Assembly (NCBI RefSeq): GCF_009725995.1
Contig: NZ_RCNS01000003.1
Location: 999,130 to 1,063,129 of the forward strand
From: Zobellia laminariae
GTDB lineage: Bacteria; Bacteroidota; Bacteroidia; Flavobacteriales; Flavobacteriaceae
Direction of reading: 5' to 3'
Length of the DNA stretch: 64,000 nucleotides
Numbering within the stretch: the first letter of the stretch is position 1; every line of letters starts with the position of its first letter. The translations under genes and the position numbers were made by a program. The notes under the pieces are model-generated. The model searched no databases. It was not told where the DNA came from and saw only the letters and a list, made by a program, of their open reading frames with translations. Positions 51,887-61,500 of the stretch are shown here, one piece after another.

Positions 51887-52861
51887 TTAACCCCAACTCA
51901 ACTGACTGCGTTCCTCCCAATAAACTTTGGAGTTTACTTTTTCCTCGGTAAGTTTTGCTAGTTCTTCTTCATTTAAAGTGAAAGAATTCGCTTTTAAATT
52001 TTGCTCTAACTGATTAATATCTGCTGCACCGCTCAGAACATAGTCTGGTTGAATAGCATCCATAACATAACGAAGCGCGACGGCATCCACACCTACTTGA
52101 TGCTTTTCTGCCAAAGTCTTTAACGTAGTGTATAGAGATTGATAATGCGGATATTTGTCGTTATTAAAAACTCGCCCGTTGGCCATAGCTTCTTTGACTA
52201 TCAATTTTTTGCCTTGTAACTTAATATCCCGTAAAACAGGCAAGACCGCTTGTTCCAACATATTAAAAGTAACTTGAAAACTGTCAAAAACTACCTCGCC
52301 ATCTATTCGTATTTGCAGAGCATTTTCAATAACTTCTCTTTGATTAGGGCCACTTGTAGACATCCCAATTTTGAGTCCAGTCGTTCTTTTTATGTCCAGC
52401 AATTTTTCTAATACCGGTTTATTCTGAAGCACACCACTTTCAAAAGTCGCGGAATGAATTTGATAGTATTCCAAAGAAGGAAGTAGTTCTTTAGAAACCT
52501 GCCATTGCTCCGTCAACTTCTCCAGAGAGTGTTCTTTTACTTCATGAGGACCATCATAGCCCAATTCCCAATTGGCAACATAGGTATAGCCCCATTTGGT
52601 TCCCAGGACTACATCTGTATGTTCTCGGCTATTGTGCCAAGCTTTCAAAAATTCTTCGCCTTTTCCGTAGGAAGGAGCCGTATCAAAATAACGTATGCCT
52701 TTTTCATAGGCCTCATCCAAAACATTTAAGGCATTGGCCCTAAAAGCCACTTCAGACTTATCCCTGTCACCAGCATCAATATTTATATATTCCGGACGGC
52801 CCAAAGCGGCCATACCCAACCCAATTTGGGTTTTAGATGTATTCTCTGCCATAAATTTCAT
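51887..52861 (-). CDS. Aldo/keto reductase
   Basis: A 324-residue TIM-barrel NADPH oxidoreductase. RYFDTAPSYGKGEEFLKAW near 57-75 holds the catalytic Asp and Tyr, GTKWGY near 88 the Lys, and YYQIHSATF near 132 the His. KEAMANGRVF and the late VLSGAADINQLEQNLKANSFTL segment form the NADP-binding part. The substrate is unknown. It follows selO with one base between its ATG and the selO stop, so translation is probably coupled. A second ATG nine bases in (52852) is also possible. Confidence 0.88.
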   Translation of the reverse strand: MKFMAENTSKTQIGLGMAALGRPEYINIDAGDRDKSEVAFRANALNVLDEAYEKGIRYFDTAPSYGKGEEFLKAWHNSREHTDVVLGTKWGYTYVANWELGYDGPHEVKEHSLEKLTEQWQVSKELLPSLEYYQIHSATFESGVLQNKPVLEKLLDIKRTTGLKIGMSTSGPNQREVIENALQIRIDGEVVFDSFQVTFNMLEQAVLPVLRDIKLQGKKLIVKEAMANGRVFNNDKYPHYQSLYTTLKTLAEKHQVGVDAVALRYVMDAIQPDYVLSGAADINQLEQNLKANSFTLNEEELAKLTEEKVNSKVYWEERSQLSWG

Positions 52862-52862
52862 T

Positions 52863-54431
52863 TTACGAACTACAAGACAACATGGAGCAACCTACTTTGT
52901 TACGCGCCCAATCCGGACGTTTGGCAAACCATTTTTCATTCTCTGGTTGCTCATCATACGGTTTTTTCAACAGCACAAACAATTCATCAATTAGAGCATA
53001 ATCCCCTTTATCAGCTTCATCAATGGCCAATTGCGCCATGTAATTACGTAGCACGTATTTGGGATTTACCGCATTCATTTTTGCCTTTCTTTCGGCATCT
53101 GAAAGAGTTTCTTTTTTCAATCGATTTTGATAGGTCGTAAACCAAAGCGCCCATTTATCCAAAACGTCGCCTTTTACTTCATCTGGAGCATAAAAGGCCT
53201 CCCCAACAATTTTTAAAAATGAATCTACACTACCAGCATCCTTTTTAATATCGGCTAAATTCCGAAAGAACAAAGTCATATCGGTTTCCGTAAGCTGTAG
53301 GTTTTCTTCTAAATCATTCAGCAATTGTTGGTCCAAATCATCCTTTTCATAAAGTCCGATTTTAGACTTCATCATATTCAAATACTTCTCTTCAAACTTC
53401 GTTTTGAAACCTTCTAAAACATTCTCCAAAGGTTCCGCTTCTTCTATCAACGGAAAAATAGCATTGGCCAATTGGTATAAATTCCACAACCCAATATTAG
53501 GTTGATTCCCGTACCGGTATCTACTATGCTGGCGATCTGTAGTATTTGGCGTCCATCCGTGGTCATAACCTTCTAACCAACCGTAAGGGCCGTAATCTAT
53601 GGTCAAACCTAGAATGCTAAGATTGTCTGTGTTCATAACGCCGTGCACAAAACCTACACGTTGCCAGTGTACTAACATCTCCAAAGTAGCATCTGCCACA
53701 GCTTGAAAAAATTGAGCATACGTTTCTTTGGAAGGCTCTCCTAACTCTGGAAAAAAGTGTTTTATAGTATAGTCTACCAATGTTCTCATGGTTTCGGTAT
53801 CTTCCCGCGCAGCAAAAATCTGATAGTTTCCGAAACGGAGAAAAGAAGGTGCAATCCGGCTAACGACTGCGCCTTTCTCATAAGCGGCATTCCCGTTATA
53901 AAGCACATCACGAAGTACTTGATCACCAGTTAACGCTAATGACAGCGCTCGCGTTGTAGGAACGCCCAAATGGTACATGGCCTCACTACACAAATATTCC
54001 CGAATAGACGAACGCAAAACTGCAAGGCCGTCTGCAGTTCTAGAATATGGCGTTTCACCAGCGCCTTTTAATTGCAATGCCCAATGTTTTCCGTTATGTT
54101 CTATTTCCGTTAAGTTAATAGCTCTTCCATCTCCCAACTGCCCGGCCCAATTACCAAACTGGTGACCGCCATAACACATGGCATACGGAGTGGTTCCGTC
54201 TATAACTTTATTACCCGTAAAGATTTTTAAAAATTCCTCGCTTTGAGTGTCTCCTTCGGAAAAGCCCAGTTCATTGGCCATTTCTGACGATACATGAACC
54301 ATACTTGGATTGGCCGTCTGTTTAGGAGTAGCATATGAAAAACAGGCTTTTTCAACCTGTCTTCTGCTATTCTCCATGATAGGATCGGCCGGCAATTCTT
54401 TATTAAAAGTCTCTTGTATGTCGAATTTCAT
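52863..54431 (-). CDS. selO: Protein adenylyltransferase SelO
   Basis: A 522-residue pseudokinase-fold enzyme. GGHQFGNWAGQLGDGRAINL near 87-107 and LQLKGAGETPYSRTADGLAVLRSSIREYLCSEAMYHLGVPTTRAL near 117-161 are the family's hallmark nucleotide-binding regions. HGVMNTDNLSILGLTIDYGPYGWLE near 263-287 holds the metal-binding Asn and Asp. The tail SCSS matches the usual C-terminus. SelO transfers AMP to proteins and is linked to redox homeostasis. It lies between rpiA (51 bases upstream) and an aldo/keto reductase gene. Confidence 0.95.
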   Translation of the reverse strand: MKFDIQETFNKELPADPIMENSRRQVEKACFSYATPKQTANPSMVHVSSEMANELGFSEGDTQSEEFLKIFTGNKVIDGTTPYAMCYGGHQFGNWAGQLGDGRAINLTEIEHNGKHWALQLKGAGETPYSRTADGLAVLRSSIREYLCSEAMYHLGVPTTRALSLALTGDQVLRDVLYNGNAAYEKGAVVSRIAPSFLRFGNYQIFAAREDTETMRTLVDYTIKHFFPELGEPSKETYAQFFQAVADATLEMLVHWQRVGFVHGVMNTDNLSILGLTIDYGPYGWLEGYDHGWTPNTTDRQHSRYRYGNQPNIGLWNLYQLANAIFPLIEEAEPLENVLEGFKTKFEEKYLNMMKSKIGLYEKDDLDQQLLNDLEENLQLTETDMTLFFRNLADIKKDAGSVDSFLKIVGEAFYAPDEVKGDVLDKWALWFTTYQNRLKKETLSDAERKAKMNAVNPKYVLRNYMAQLAIDEADKGDYALIDELFVLLKKPYDEQPENEKWFAKRPDWARNKVGCSMLSCSS

Positions 54432-54482
54432 CTATTTCTTTTTTTGTACAATTTTTTCACCTCTCCTTAAAAAACGGAGCGG

Positions 54483-55157
54483 TTATTTTTTAAAGGTAAC
54501 AACCTTGTTTCCCTGCCCCATTAGAACAATATCCGTAGAGGTTAAGAAAAGTCCGGTTTCCACTACGCCTGGGATTTGAATAAGAAGGTTGTTCAATTCC
54601 TGTAAATCATCCTTTTCAAAAATATCGACATCTATTATGCAATTATTCTCATCGGTCTTATAAACCTCATTATTCTTCATGCGTAATTGTGGTTTCAAAT
54701 CCATATTATGCAATTCAGAAATAATAATCTCTGTTGCAAAAGGTATGGTTTCCACAGGTAGTTTAAATTTCCCTAAACGATCTACTTTTTTACCTGAATC
54801 TGCAATAATGATGTTGAATCTTGAATTATGGGCCAATATTTTCTCTCTGAGCAATGCTCCTCCTCCACCTTTTATCAACTGAAATTTAGGATCAAACTCA
54901 TCGGCTCCATCAATATTAATATCCATCGTTCCCGCATCATCTAAAGAGATTAAAGATATACCGGCTTGTTTAGCCAATTTGGCCGTAGCATCTGAGGACG
55001 GTATGCCTTTCATTATGAGTCCGCCTGCAACCCTTTTTCCTAGTTCAGCTATCATAAACGCCGCAGTAGACCCCGAACCCAAGCCTACTAACATTCCATT
55101 CTTGACATAATCTGCGGAAGCAATAGCTGCTATCCATTTTTCGTTTTCGACGTTCAT
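54483..55157 (-). CDS. rpiA: Ribose-5-phosphate isomerase A
   Basis: A 224-residue enzyme of normal RpiA length. VGLGSGSTAAFMIAELG near 25-41 is the phosphate-binding loop, DINIDGADEFDPKFQLIKGGGGALLREK near 78-105 holds the catalytic Asp, Lys and Glu, and VDIFEKDDLQELNNLL follows. It interconverts ribose 5-phosphate and ribulose 5-phosphate in the non-oxidative pentose phosphate pathway. It leads the rpiA-selO-aldo/keto reductase group. Confidence 0.95.
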   Translation of the reverse strand: MNVENEKWIAAIASADYVKNGMLVGLGSGSTAAFMIAELGKRVAGGLIMKGIPSSDATAKLAKQAGISLISLDDAGTMDINIDGADEFDPKFQLIKGGGGALLREKILAHNSRFNIIIADSGKKVDRLGKFKLPVETIPFATEIIISELHNMDLKPQLRMKNNEVYKTDENNCIIDVDIFEKDDLQELNNLLIQIPGVVETGLFLTSTDIVLMGQGNKVVTFKK

Positions 55158-55365
55158 ATGCTACCCATTATTAAAAATTCGATAATTGAAAAGATATAAA
55201 ATTATTTGCAGAACCATGGCTCTTATTAGTCGTAATCCGAGCTGTTTTCTTTCGTAAAATCAACACAAAAATAGAGTACTATTTGCTAATCATTCAGCAA
55301 TTTCAAAAATAGCTTCTAAAGGAAACCAAAAAAATTACAGATATTTGCGCCACCAAAAACTATAC

Positions 55366-56067
55366 ATGAAAAACATATTTCTTTTAAGTGCCATTTCTAT
55401 TCTATTGCTTTCTTGTGGAGGCGACACCAAAAATACCATGACCGTTACCGGAAATGTAAAAGGTCTTAAAAAAGGTACACTCTACCTTCAGCACGTGCCC
55501 GACTCGGTTTTGACTACCATAGATTCTTTGCAAATAGAGGGTAATGGGAATTTTACTTTCACAACAGAACTTAAAAGTCCAGAGATTTTCTACCTCTACT
55601 TAAATAAAAAAGATGCTAGTGATTTAAACGACCGTATTACCTTTTTTGGTGAACCTGGTACGATTACCATAAATACATCTTGGAACACTTTTGATACCAA
55701 TGCAGAAATAACAGGTTCTGAAAGTCAAGAAAAATTGGAAGAATACAGAAAAACAATGTCTCGGTTTAATATGAAGACCTTAGAAATTGTTCAAATGGCG
55801 AATGACCCTAATAATGTTTTGGATTCATTGCAACTAGACTCTGTTCAAACGTTGAGTGATAAAAATTTACAACGTGGTTATGCTTTCTCTGTTAACTACG
55901 CAATTAATAACAAGAACTCATATATAGCTCCTTATATAGCATTAAACGAAGTACCTGATGCTAATGTGAAGTATCTAGATTCTATTTACAAAGTATTATC
56001 TCCAGAAGTATCGGACTCCAAATACGGCAAGCAATTGAAAACGTATTTAGAAACTATTAAAAAGTAA
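55366..56067 (+). CDS. DUF4369-type lipoprotein lacking a thioredoxin domain
   Basis: A 233-residue lipoprotein: ISILLLSC is a good lipobox (Cys17). Residues about 25-130 form the DUF4369 domain (MTVTGNVKGLKKGTLYLQHV, then SLQIEGNGNFTF, then ITFFGEPGTITINTSW). A helical tail of about 100 residues follows. In most DUF4369 proteins a thioredoxin domain comes next, but this one ends before it, at a strong terminator. It may be a short family member rather than a truncation. The ATG at 55366 is preferred because an upstream TTG lies in a -7-like box. Confidence 0.8.
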   Translation: MKNIFLLSAISILLLSCGGDTKNTMTVTGNVKGLKKGTLYLQHVPDSVLTTIDSLQIEGNGNFTFTTELKSPEIFYLYLNKKDASDLNDRITFFGEPGTITINTSWNTFDTNAEITGSESQEKLEEYRKTMSRFNMKTLEIVQMANDPNNVLDSLQLDSVQTLSDKNLQRGYAFSVNYAINNKNSYIAPYIALNEVPDANVKYLDSIYKVLSPEVSDSKYGKQLKTYLETIKK

Positions 56068-56092
56068 AAAAGCCCGCAATTGCGGGCTTTTT
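56066..56092. terminator. Bidirectional terminator
   Basis: GCCCGCAA and TTGCGGGC form a perfect 16-base palindrome (56072-56087) flanked by AAAAAA and TTTTT. It ends the DUF4369 gene and may also serve the convergent gene that stops at 56112. Confidence 0.9.
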
Positions 56093-56111
56093 CATTTAGT
56101 TTTTGAAAGGA

Positions 56112-56381
56112 TTAACCTAACTTGTTCACCTTTTCAACAAGACCAGTAGCCTTTGTTTCCAATTCTTTACGAACATCGTTTAAGTGTTTCTTTCTGTTAT
56201 CAACACCTCTTTGGTTCACTTTCTGAATAAGGCTGTCAAAAGTCTCGATAGCTTCATCAATTACTTTTGCTCCTTCTTTAGACTCTTGGTCAGCATTTGC
56301 AGCCTCTACTATGTATACCGCTTCAATGATGTCACCTAAGACATTATTAATATCCTTCTTTAATTCTTTTACACTTGCCAT
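56112..56381 (-). CDS. Small helical protein of unknown function
   Basis: An 89-residue, entirely helical, charged protein (VKELKKDINNVLGDIIEAVYIVEAANADQESKEGAKVIDEAIETFDSLIQKV, then RKKHLNDVRKELETKATGLVEKVNKLG). It looks like a coiled-coil or histone-like helical pair and has no Cys. I know no family for it. The promoter box is at 56399. The ATG at 56381 is preferred over a TTG two codons earlier. Confidence 0.75.
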   Translation of the reverse strand: MASVKELKKDINNVLGDIIEAVYIVEAANADQESKEGAKVIDEAIETFDSLIQKVNQRGVDNRKKHLNDVRKELETKATGLVEKVNKLG

Positions 56382-56398
56382 TATCAATAAATTTTACG

Positions 56399-56406
56399 CA
56401 AAAATA
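56399..56406 (-). promoter_or_regulatory. -7 box for the small helical protein gene
   Basis: The minus strand reads TATTTTTG, an exact TAnnTTTG match, 17 bases before the ATG at 56381. Confidence 0.5.
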
Positions 56407-56463
56407 CGCTATTTATAATCAATTTGTATAGAAAATATTTATCCCAAAACGCAATTTCACCCT

Positions 56464-57426
56464 TTAAATGGTTACTTCTAAGAGCTTAGCCCCTTGCGTT
56501 GTAATTTTAATGGTATTGGATGCAGCAGGTAAAAGCGTAGTTTCTCCCTTTTTAATTTCTACTGAACCGTTTTCATTAGCTATAGTAGCCGAACCGCCTA
56601 CACACATAAAAATAGTAAATGAATCGCGATTAGTTACATTTTGCGTCAAATCTGAATTTAGGTCTAAAAAGTCGGTTTTAAAATACGGACAGTCTACCAT
56701 ATCATTCACGGTATTCTTATCGTTTTTATACTCAACTTTAAAATCGTCTTTCTTATTATAATCAATTGCATCCAACGCTTGCTCCGTATGCAACTCTCTA
56801 AGATTTCCGTTTTTGTCTTTTCTGTTAAAATCAAACACACGATAGGTAACATCTGACGTCTGTTGGATTTCCGCCAAAAGAACCCCAGCCCCTATGGCAT
56901 GAATCTTACCTGTATTGATAAAAAAGGTATCACCCTCTTTTACTTTTTCGTAGTTCAAAAGGTCTAAAAGTGTATCATTTTCGATACTTTTTGCATATTC
57001 CTCTTTGCTAACGTCTTTGTTAAAACCTACTATTAAGCTAGCATCATCATCAGCATCCATAACATACCACATTTCAGTTTTTCCGAATGAATTATGACGC
57101 TTTTTAGCCAATTCATCATTAGGGTGCAACTGAATAGATAAATCCTGTTTAGCATCTATAAACTTGATTAGAATTGGAAAATCGGTTCCAAAACGTTTAT
57201 AAACGCTCTTACCCAATACACTCTCTGGGTCTTTTTCTATAAGGTCTTGTAGTGAAGCTCCCGCTAAATCTCCGTTGGAAACCACAGAAATATCACCTGG
57301 AACAGTTGAGAGTTCCCAGCTTTCGCCAGTAATATCATTTTCAATGGGCTTACCCAAAACATCTTTGAGTTTAGTTCCGCCCCAAAGGCGCTCTTTTAAA
57401 ATAGGATTGAATTTTAAGGGATGCAT
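56464..57426 (-). CDS. manA: Mannose-6-phosphate isomerase, class I
   Basis: A 320-residue cupin-fold enzyme. LWGGTKLKDVLGKPI near 14-28, IKFIDAKQDLSIQLHPNDELAKKR near 87-110 (zinc His), KTEMWYVMDA near 114 and the FINTGKIHAIGAGVLLAEIQQTSDVTYRVFDF block near 169-200 are signature parts. It interconverts mannose 6-phosphate and fructose 6-phosphate for mannose use or GDP-mannose supply. It is shorter than the 390-residue E. coli enzyme, as is usual for the Firmicutes/Bacteroidetes type. It is the last gene of the idi-queD-manA operon. Confidence 0.94.
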   Translation of the reverse strand: MHPLKFNPILKERLWGGTKLKDVLGKPIENDITGESWELSTVPGDISVVSNGDLAGASLQDLIEKDPESVLGKSVYKRFGTDFPILIKFIDAKQDLSIQLHPNDELAKKRHNSFGKTEMWYVMDADDDASLIVGFNKDVSKEEYAKSIENDTLLDLLNYEKVKEGDTFFINTGKIHAIGAGVLLAEIQQTSDVTYRVFDFNRKDKNGNLRELHTEQALDAIDYNKKDDFKVEYKNDKNTVNDMVDCPYFKTDFLDLNSDLTQNVTNRDSFTIFMCVGGSATIANENGSVEIKKGETTLLPAASNTIKITTQGAKLLEVTI

Positions 57427-57457
57427 AGCGTTTGTTTATGGTTATTATTTTTTAGTT

Positions 57458-57865
57458 CTAACCAGAAAAGGTTACAAAATTTCGGGGGGTTTCATATAAA
57501 ACAACTTCAAGCTCGTGCTTTTCGTTGATATGTGGTCGTAATTTTTTCCAAATAACAATAGATATATTCTCTGCAGTTGGGTTTAGGTCTTTAAATTCCG
57601 GAACCTCAACATTTAGATTTTTATGGTCCAAAGCATCTTCTACTTTTTCCTCTATCAAATCTTTTAAGACTTTCATATCCATTACAAAACCAGTCTCTGG
57701 GTCTATTTCACCGGTAACACTCACAATTAACTCATAGTTGTGACCATGGTAGTTGGGGTTATTACACTTTCCGAAGACCTTGGTGTTTTTATCATCGCTC
57801 CAACCTTTGTTATACAAACGGTGGGCGGCGTTAAAATGGGCCTTTCTACTAACCTTTACTTTCAT
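57458..57865 (-). CDS. 6-pyruvoyl-tetrahydropterin synthase / QueD family protein
   Basis: A 135-residue protein of the T-fold superfamily. The zinc ligands are H15 (HFNAAHRL), H40 and H42 (NYHGHNYEL), and the catalytic Cys is C34 (FGKCNN). DMKVLKDLIEEKVEDALDHKNLN near 75-97 holds the His and Asp of the catalytic triad. It makes either 6-carboxytetrahydropterin for queuosine or tetrahydropterins, and no other pathway gene lies nearby to decide. It overlaps the idi gene by 17 bases. Confidence 0.87.
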   Translation of the reverse strand: MKVKVSRKAHFNAAHRLYNKGWSDDKNTKVFGKCNNPNYHGHNYELIVSVTGEIDPETGFVMDMKVLKDLIEEKVEDALDHKNLNVEVPEFKDLNPTAENISIVIWKKLRPHINEKHELEVVLYETPRNFVTFSG

Positions 57866-58394
57866 CTTCAGTTGCGTTTTGGCCTATGTGATCATAAAAT
57901 TTCTCAAAAATAATCTTGAACCAAGCAGTGTAGGTATCCGGATTTTCGGCAATATCTTTTTTGATATCTGCGGGTTTCATCCATTTCCAATCCGCCACCT
58001 CATCAGGATTAATTTGTGGTTCACCAATATAGCTACCCATCATTACGTGGTCTAGCTCATGTTCAGTAAGACCATTATCAAAAGGTGCTTTGTATATAAA
58101 AGAGAACAATTCTTTAAGTTCCGTTACAAAACCCATCTCTTCTTGTAGCCTTCTTTTTCCCGCCTGTATATTACTTTCGCCCACACGTTGGTGGCTGCAA
58201 CAGGTATTGGTCCAAAGTTGAGGAGAATGGTATTTGTGCGATGCTCGTTGCTGCAACATGGTTTCACCCTTGTCGTTCATTACAAAAACAGAAAATGCAC
58301 GGTGGAGCACAGCCTTCTCGTGTGCTTCCATTTTAGGCATCGTACCTATTTGATTATTGTCTTGGTCTACCAAGATTACTTCTTCTTCTTTCAA
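57849..58394 (-). CDS. idi: Isopentenyl-diphosphate delta-isomerase, type 1
   Basis: A 181-residue Nudix-fold enzyme. VLHRAFSVFVMNDKGETMLQQRA near 29-51 begins the Nudix domain. NTCCSHQRVGE near 63-73 supplies the catalytic Cys (C66). RRLQEEMGF near 81-89 is the Nudix core, and TEHELDHVMMG near 110-120 holds the catalytic Glu. It isomerises IPP and DMAPP for isoprenoid synthesis. The start is apparently TTG at 58394, since no in-frame ATG lies nearby and a stop precedes it. Confidence 0.92.
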   Translation of the reverse strand: MKEEEVILVDQDNNQIGTMPKMEAHEKAVLHRAFSVFVMNDKGETMLQQRASHKYHSPQLWTNTCCSHQRVGESNIQAGKRRLQEEMGFVTELKELFSFIYKAPFDNGLTEHELDHVMMGSYIGEPQINPDEVADWKWMKPADIKKDIAENPDTYTAWFKIIFEKFYDHIGQNATEDESKG

Positions 58395-58438
58395 TACTAA
58401 TATTTTTCTTTAGAGGGAATAAAGACGTTCTTCAATTA

Positions 58439-58446
58439 CAAAAATA
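58439..58446 (-). promoter_or_regulatory. -7 box for the idi-queD-manA operon
   Basis: The minus strand reads TATTTTTG, an exact TAnnTTTG match, 44 bases before the TTG start at 58394. Confidence 0.45.
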
Positions 58447-58526
58447 GCACCTTTACATTAGTATCATGCCAACAGCGTAATAAAATATAGTTATAGAACT
58501 ACTAATTCCTGCCTTTTTAAAAACAG

Positions 58527-58556
58527 AAAACCCCTGAATTAAAGCTCAGAGGTTTT
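58527..58556 (-). terminator. Terminator of the giant surface protein gene
   Basis: AAAACCCCTGA (58527-58537) pairs with TCAGAGGTTTT (58546-58556) with one mismatch. The A-rich left side reads as T-rich on the minus strand. It lies 27 bases after the stop at 58584. Confidence 0.75.
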
Positions 58557-58583
58557 TGTTTAAGTATTATTTAAAAACTAACA

Positions 58584-61500
58584 TTAGTTAAGATAGATAT
58601 AACCTGAAAGTGTCTTGCTATCTCCTGTTGTATCTTCATAATTTAAAATATAAAAATAGGTTCCGCTTGGTAGTCTTTCATTTTTCCCTGCTGTAAGTCT
58701 CGCTGATGAATATCCATTAAAATAGTTGGTTAACGAATCATATGATTCTGTGCTGAAAATCAATATTCCCCATCTATTATAAATCTGAATATTGTTATTA
58801 GGCCTAACGTCAAGACCTGTTATTATTAATGTATCATGTGCTCCATCTCCGTTTGGAGTTACCACATTAAATACCTCAACCTCTATGTAAGGTTCTTCCA
58901 AATAGTTAGGGATACCGTTGTTGTTTTCATCATCGTTCGCGTAGTTACCATCTGAATTGGTATCTTCTTCAAGCGTTGGTATTCCGTCATTATCGTCATC
59001 CGTATCACGAAAATCTAATTCATCGTCACCGTCCGTATTTGGAAGCATGGCAAACGGATTATCTATTTCATCGTTTACATCGTCATCTATAGCCTGTAGG
59101 CCTTCATAACCATCATCAAGTCCATCATTATCTTTATCCGAACCTATGAACGTAACATCTGCAATACCATCCTGATTTTGATCGTGAGCCTCTATTGCAT
59201 CTGGAACATTATCATTATCACTATCTAAGTCCAAATAATCTGGTTGATCTTCGCCATCTGTATTTACAGGAACCAAACCTAAGTCTGTCCCACTTTCATA
59301 GGCATCGTCTAATCCATTATTATTAGCATCTACAAGACTTGGCTCAATATAACCCGCTGTAGTCTGTGCTTCTACATTATCTGGTATACCGTCATTGTCA
59401 CTATCAATATCTAAATAATCTGGATATGCGTCACCGTCTGAGTCTGTAGGATTCGTAGATGGGTCATTATCTCCATCTGCATTTAAATCCTCAATACTAT
59501 CAATAATTCCATCATTGTCACTATCTAAATCAAGGCTATCATCATCATCAATAATAGTCCCAATTGCGGTATCTGATGTATCACCTACGGTACCTGCATC
59601 TACACTTAAGATTGATATTGTAAAGTCTTCATCTATTTCATCAAAAGTATCGTCCGTAGTTGGTACATCTATATTAATTGTAGTTGTACCTGCCGGAATA
59701 GTTGCTTGAATATTGACATTGGTATAATCCTCATCATCTGCCCTACCGTTGGTAAAAGTGAATGTTAGGGTGATATCTGTTGTGCTGGCATTACTTAAAG
59801 TTACCGGAAAGGAAACATTGTTACCTTCTATAGCACTTGCATCGTCTATGATTATTGTTGGAGAACCATCGTCATCTATAATAGTACCTGTTGCGGTATC
59901 CGATGTATCGCCAACTGTACCTGCATCTACACTAGCAATTGCTATTGTAAAGTCTTCATCAGATTCATCAATAGTATCGTCCGTAGTTGGTACATCTACA
60001 TTAATAGTTGTTGTGCCAGCCGGAATTGTCACTTGAACATCAGTCGTGGTATAATCTGCATCATCTGCCGTACCATTGGTCAACGTAAAGGTCAACGTAA
60101 TATCTGTTGCACTAGCATTACTTAAAGTTACCGGGAAGGAAACATTATCACCCTCTATAGCACTTGCATCATCAATAGTTACATCTGGATTATTTAATGT
60201 GTCAATATCCGTAGCAGAATTATCTGTTGTATCCGGGTCAGTTGAATTTACAGGATTCCCTATAACCACCGTATTGGTTAAATCTCCCGTAAAAGTTGAT
60301 GGAATGCTAACCGTAACCGTGTAGGTAATAGTACCTCCAACCGGTAAGCTAACCAAGTCATTTATAACTCCCGTTTGCGTTCCAGAAACTGTAGTAACAC
60401 TTCCTGAAGAAGCTACAGCTGTATAAGAAATATTTGCCGCTGGTATTCCAGTTGGCGTATCTGTTACCGAGGCTCCCTGCACACCAAAAGGACCATTATT
60501 ACTGGCCACAATTGTATATGTTGTATCCGTTCCAGGAACATAAGTTGTAGTTCCATTTGTTTTTGTAACCGAAAGATTGGCTTCAAAAATTATAGTTGAT
60601 GTTACACAATGGGCACCATCGTTATGCAATGCCGCACTAGAGGATGAAATTAACGTCCGCTCTCCTGTCAGGATATCAAACTGATAAAACCCTCCTGTAT
60701 TTAAATTACCATAAATTTCACCCGTACTACTGGCGTACATAGCTCCAAATAAAGTTAAGCTATTGGTACTTCCTATAGTACTTACCATTCCCGTTGTTAC
60801 ATCTATGGTAATCAACGCTCCAGCATTTACACCTGTTTGCTGCACAGAATAAATTAAATTATCTGTAATGCTATATGCAAAATCATTTGCAACGATGGTC
60901 TGGTCTAAGTTTATAACCGTTGCTGTTTGCGTAAGAATATCTATTTGATAAACAATTGAAGAAGGACCATCTAACTGCACATAATAATTACCGCTGTCAT
61001 CTATTTCTCCCGAAGAGTATAAACCACTTGGTAATCCTGTAATAGTTCCCAATCTAATTGTTGCTCCGTTAGAAGCTATCTTAATTAGCGTATTACTGTT
61101 TTCTTCTATTCCATAAATAAAATCATCTATTGGATTATACCCCATGGCATTGTATTGAATACCGTGCGAGTTATCTCCTACTGAAGAAATTGTGAAAGGA
61201 TTAGTTGATGATTCTAAATCATAAAATGTAGTTGCCGTAGTTGTTTCATGCTGACTTAAATACAAGCTTTCATCACAAGTAAAAGGTAATAATATAGTAT
61301 TATCATCTCTATAATCTACATCGCCACCAGTAGTTGCATCTGAGTCGTTATCCGGTAAAATTACAGTTCCCGTTAATGGGTTATCTATTGTACCACCTGC
61401 ATCAGAATAATCTGCTGTAGCATCTGTAGCATTATCTAAACCATCATTATCAGAATCAGTGCCTGTTAAGATTATGTTGGCTTCCATGGTATCATTGGCA

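Noticed and set aside
59515..60324. Three plus-strand open frames antisense to the Calx-beta and DUF11 region
   Set aside because: They mirror the repeated low-complexity coding sequence of the giant protein, resemble each other only because the repeat does, and have no promoter.
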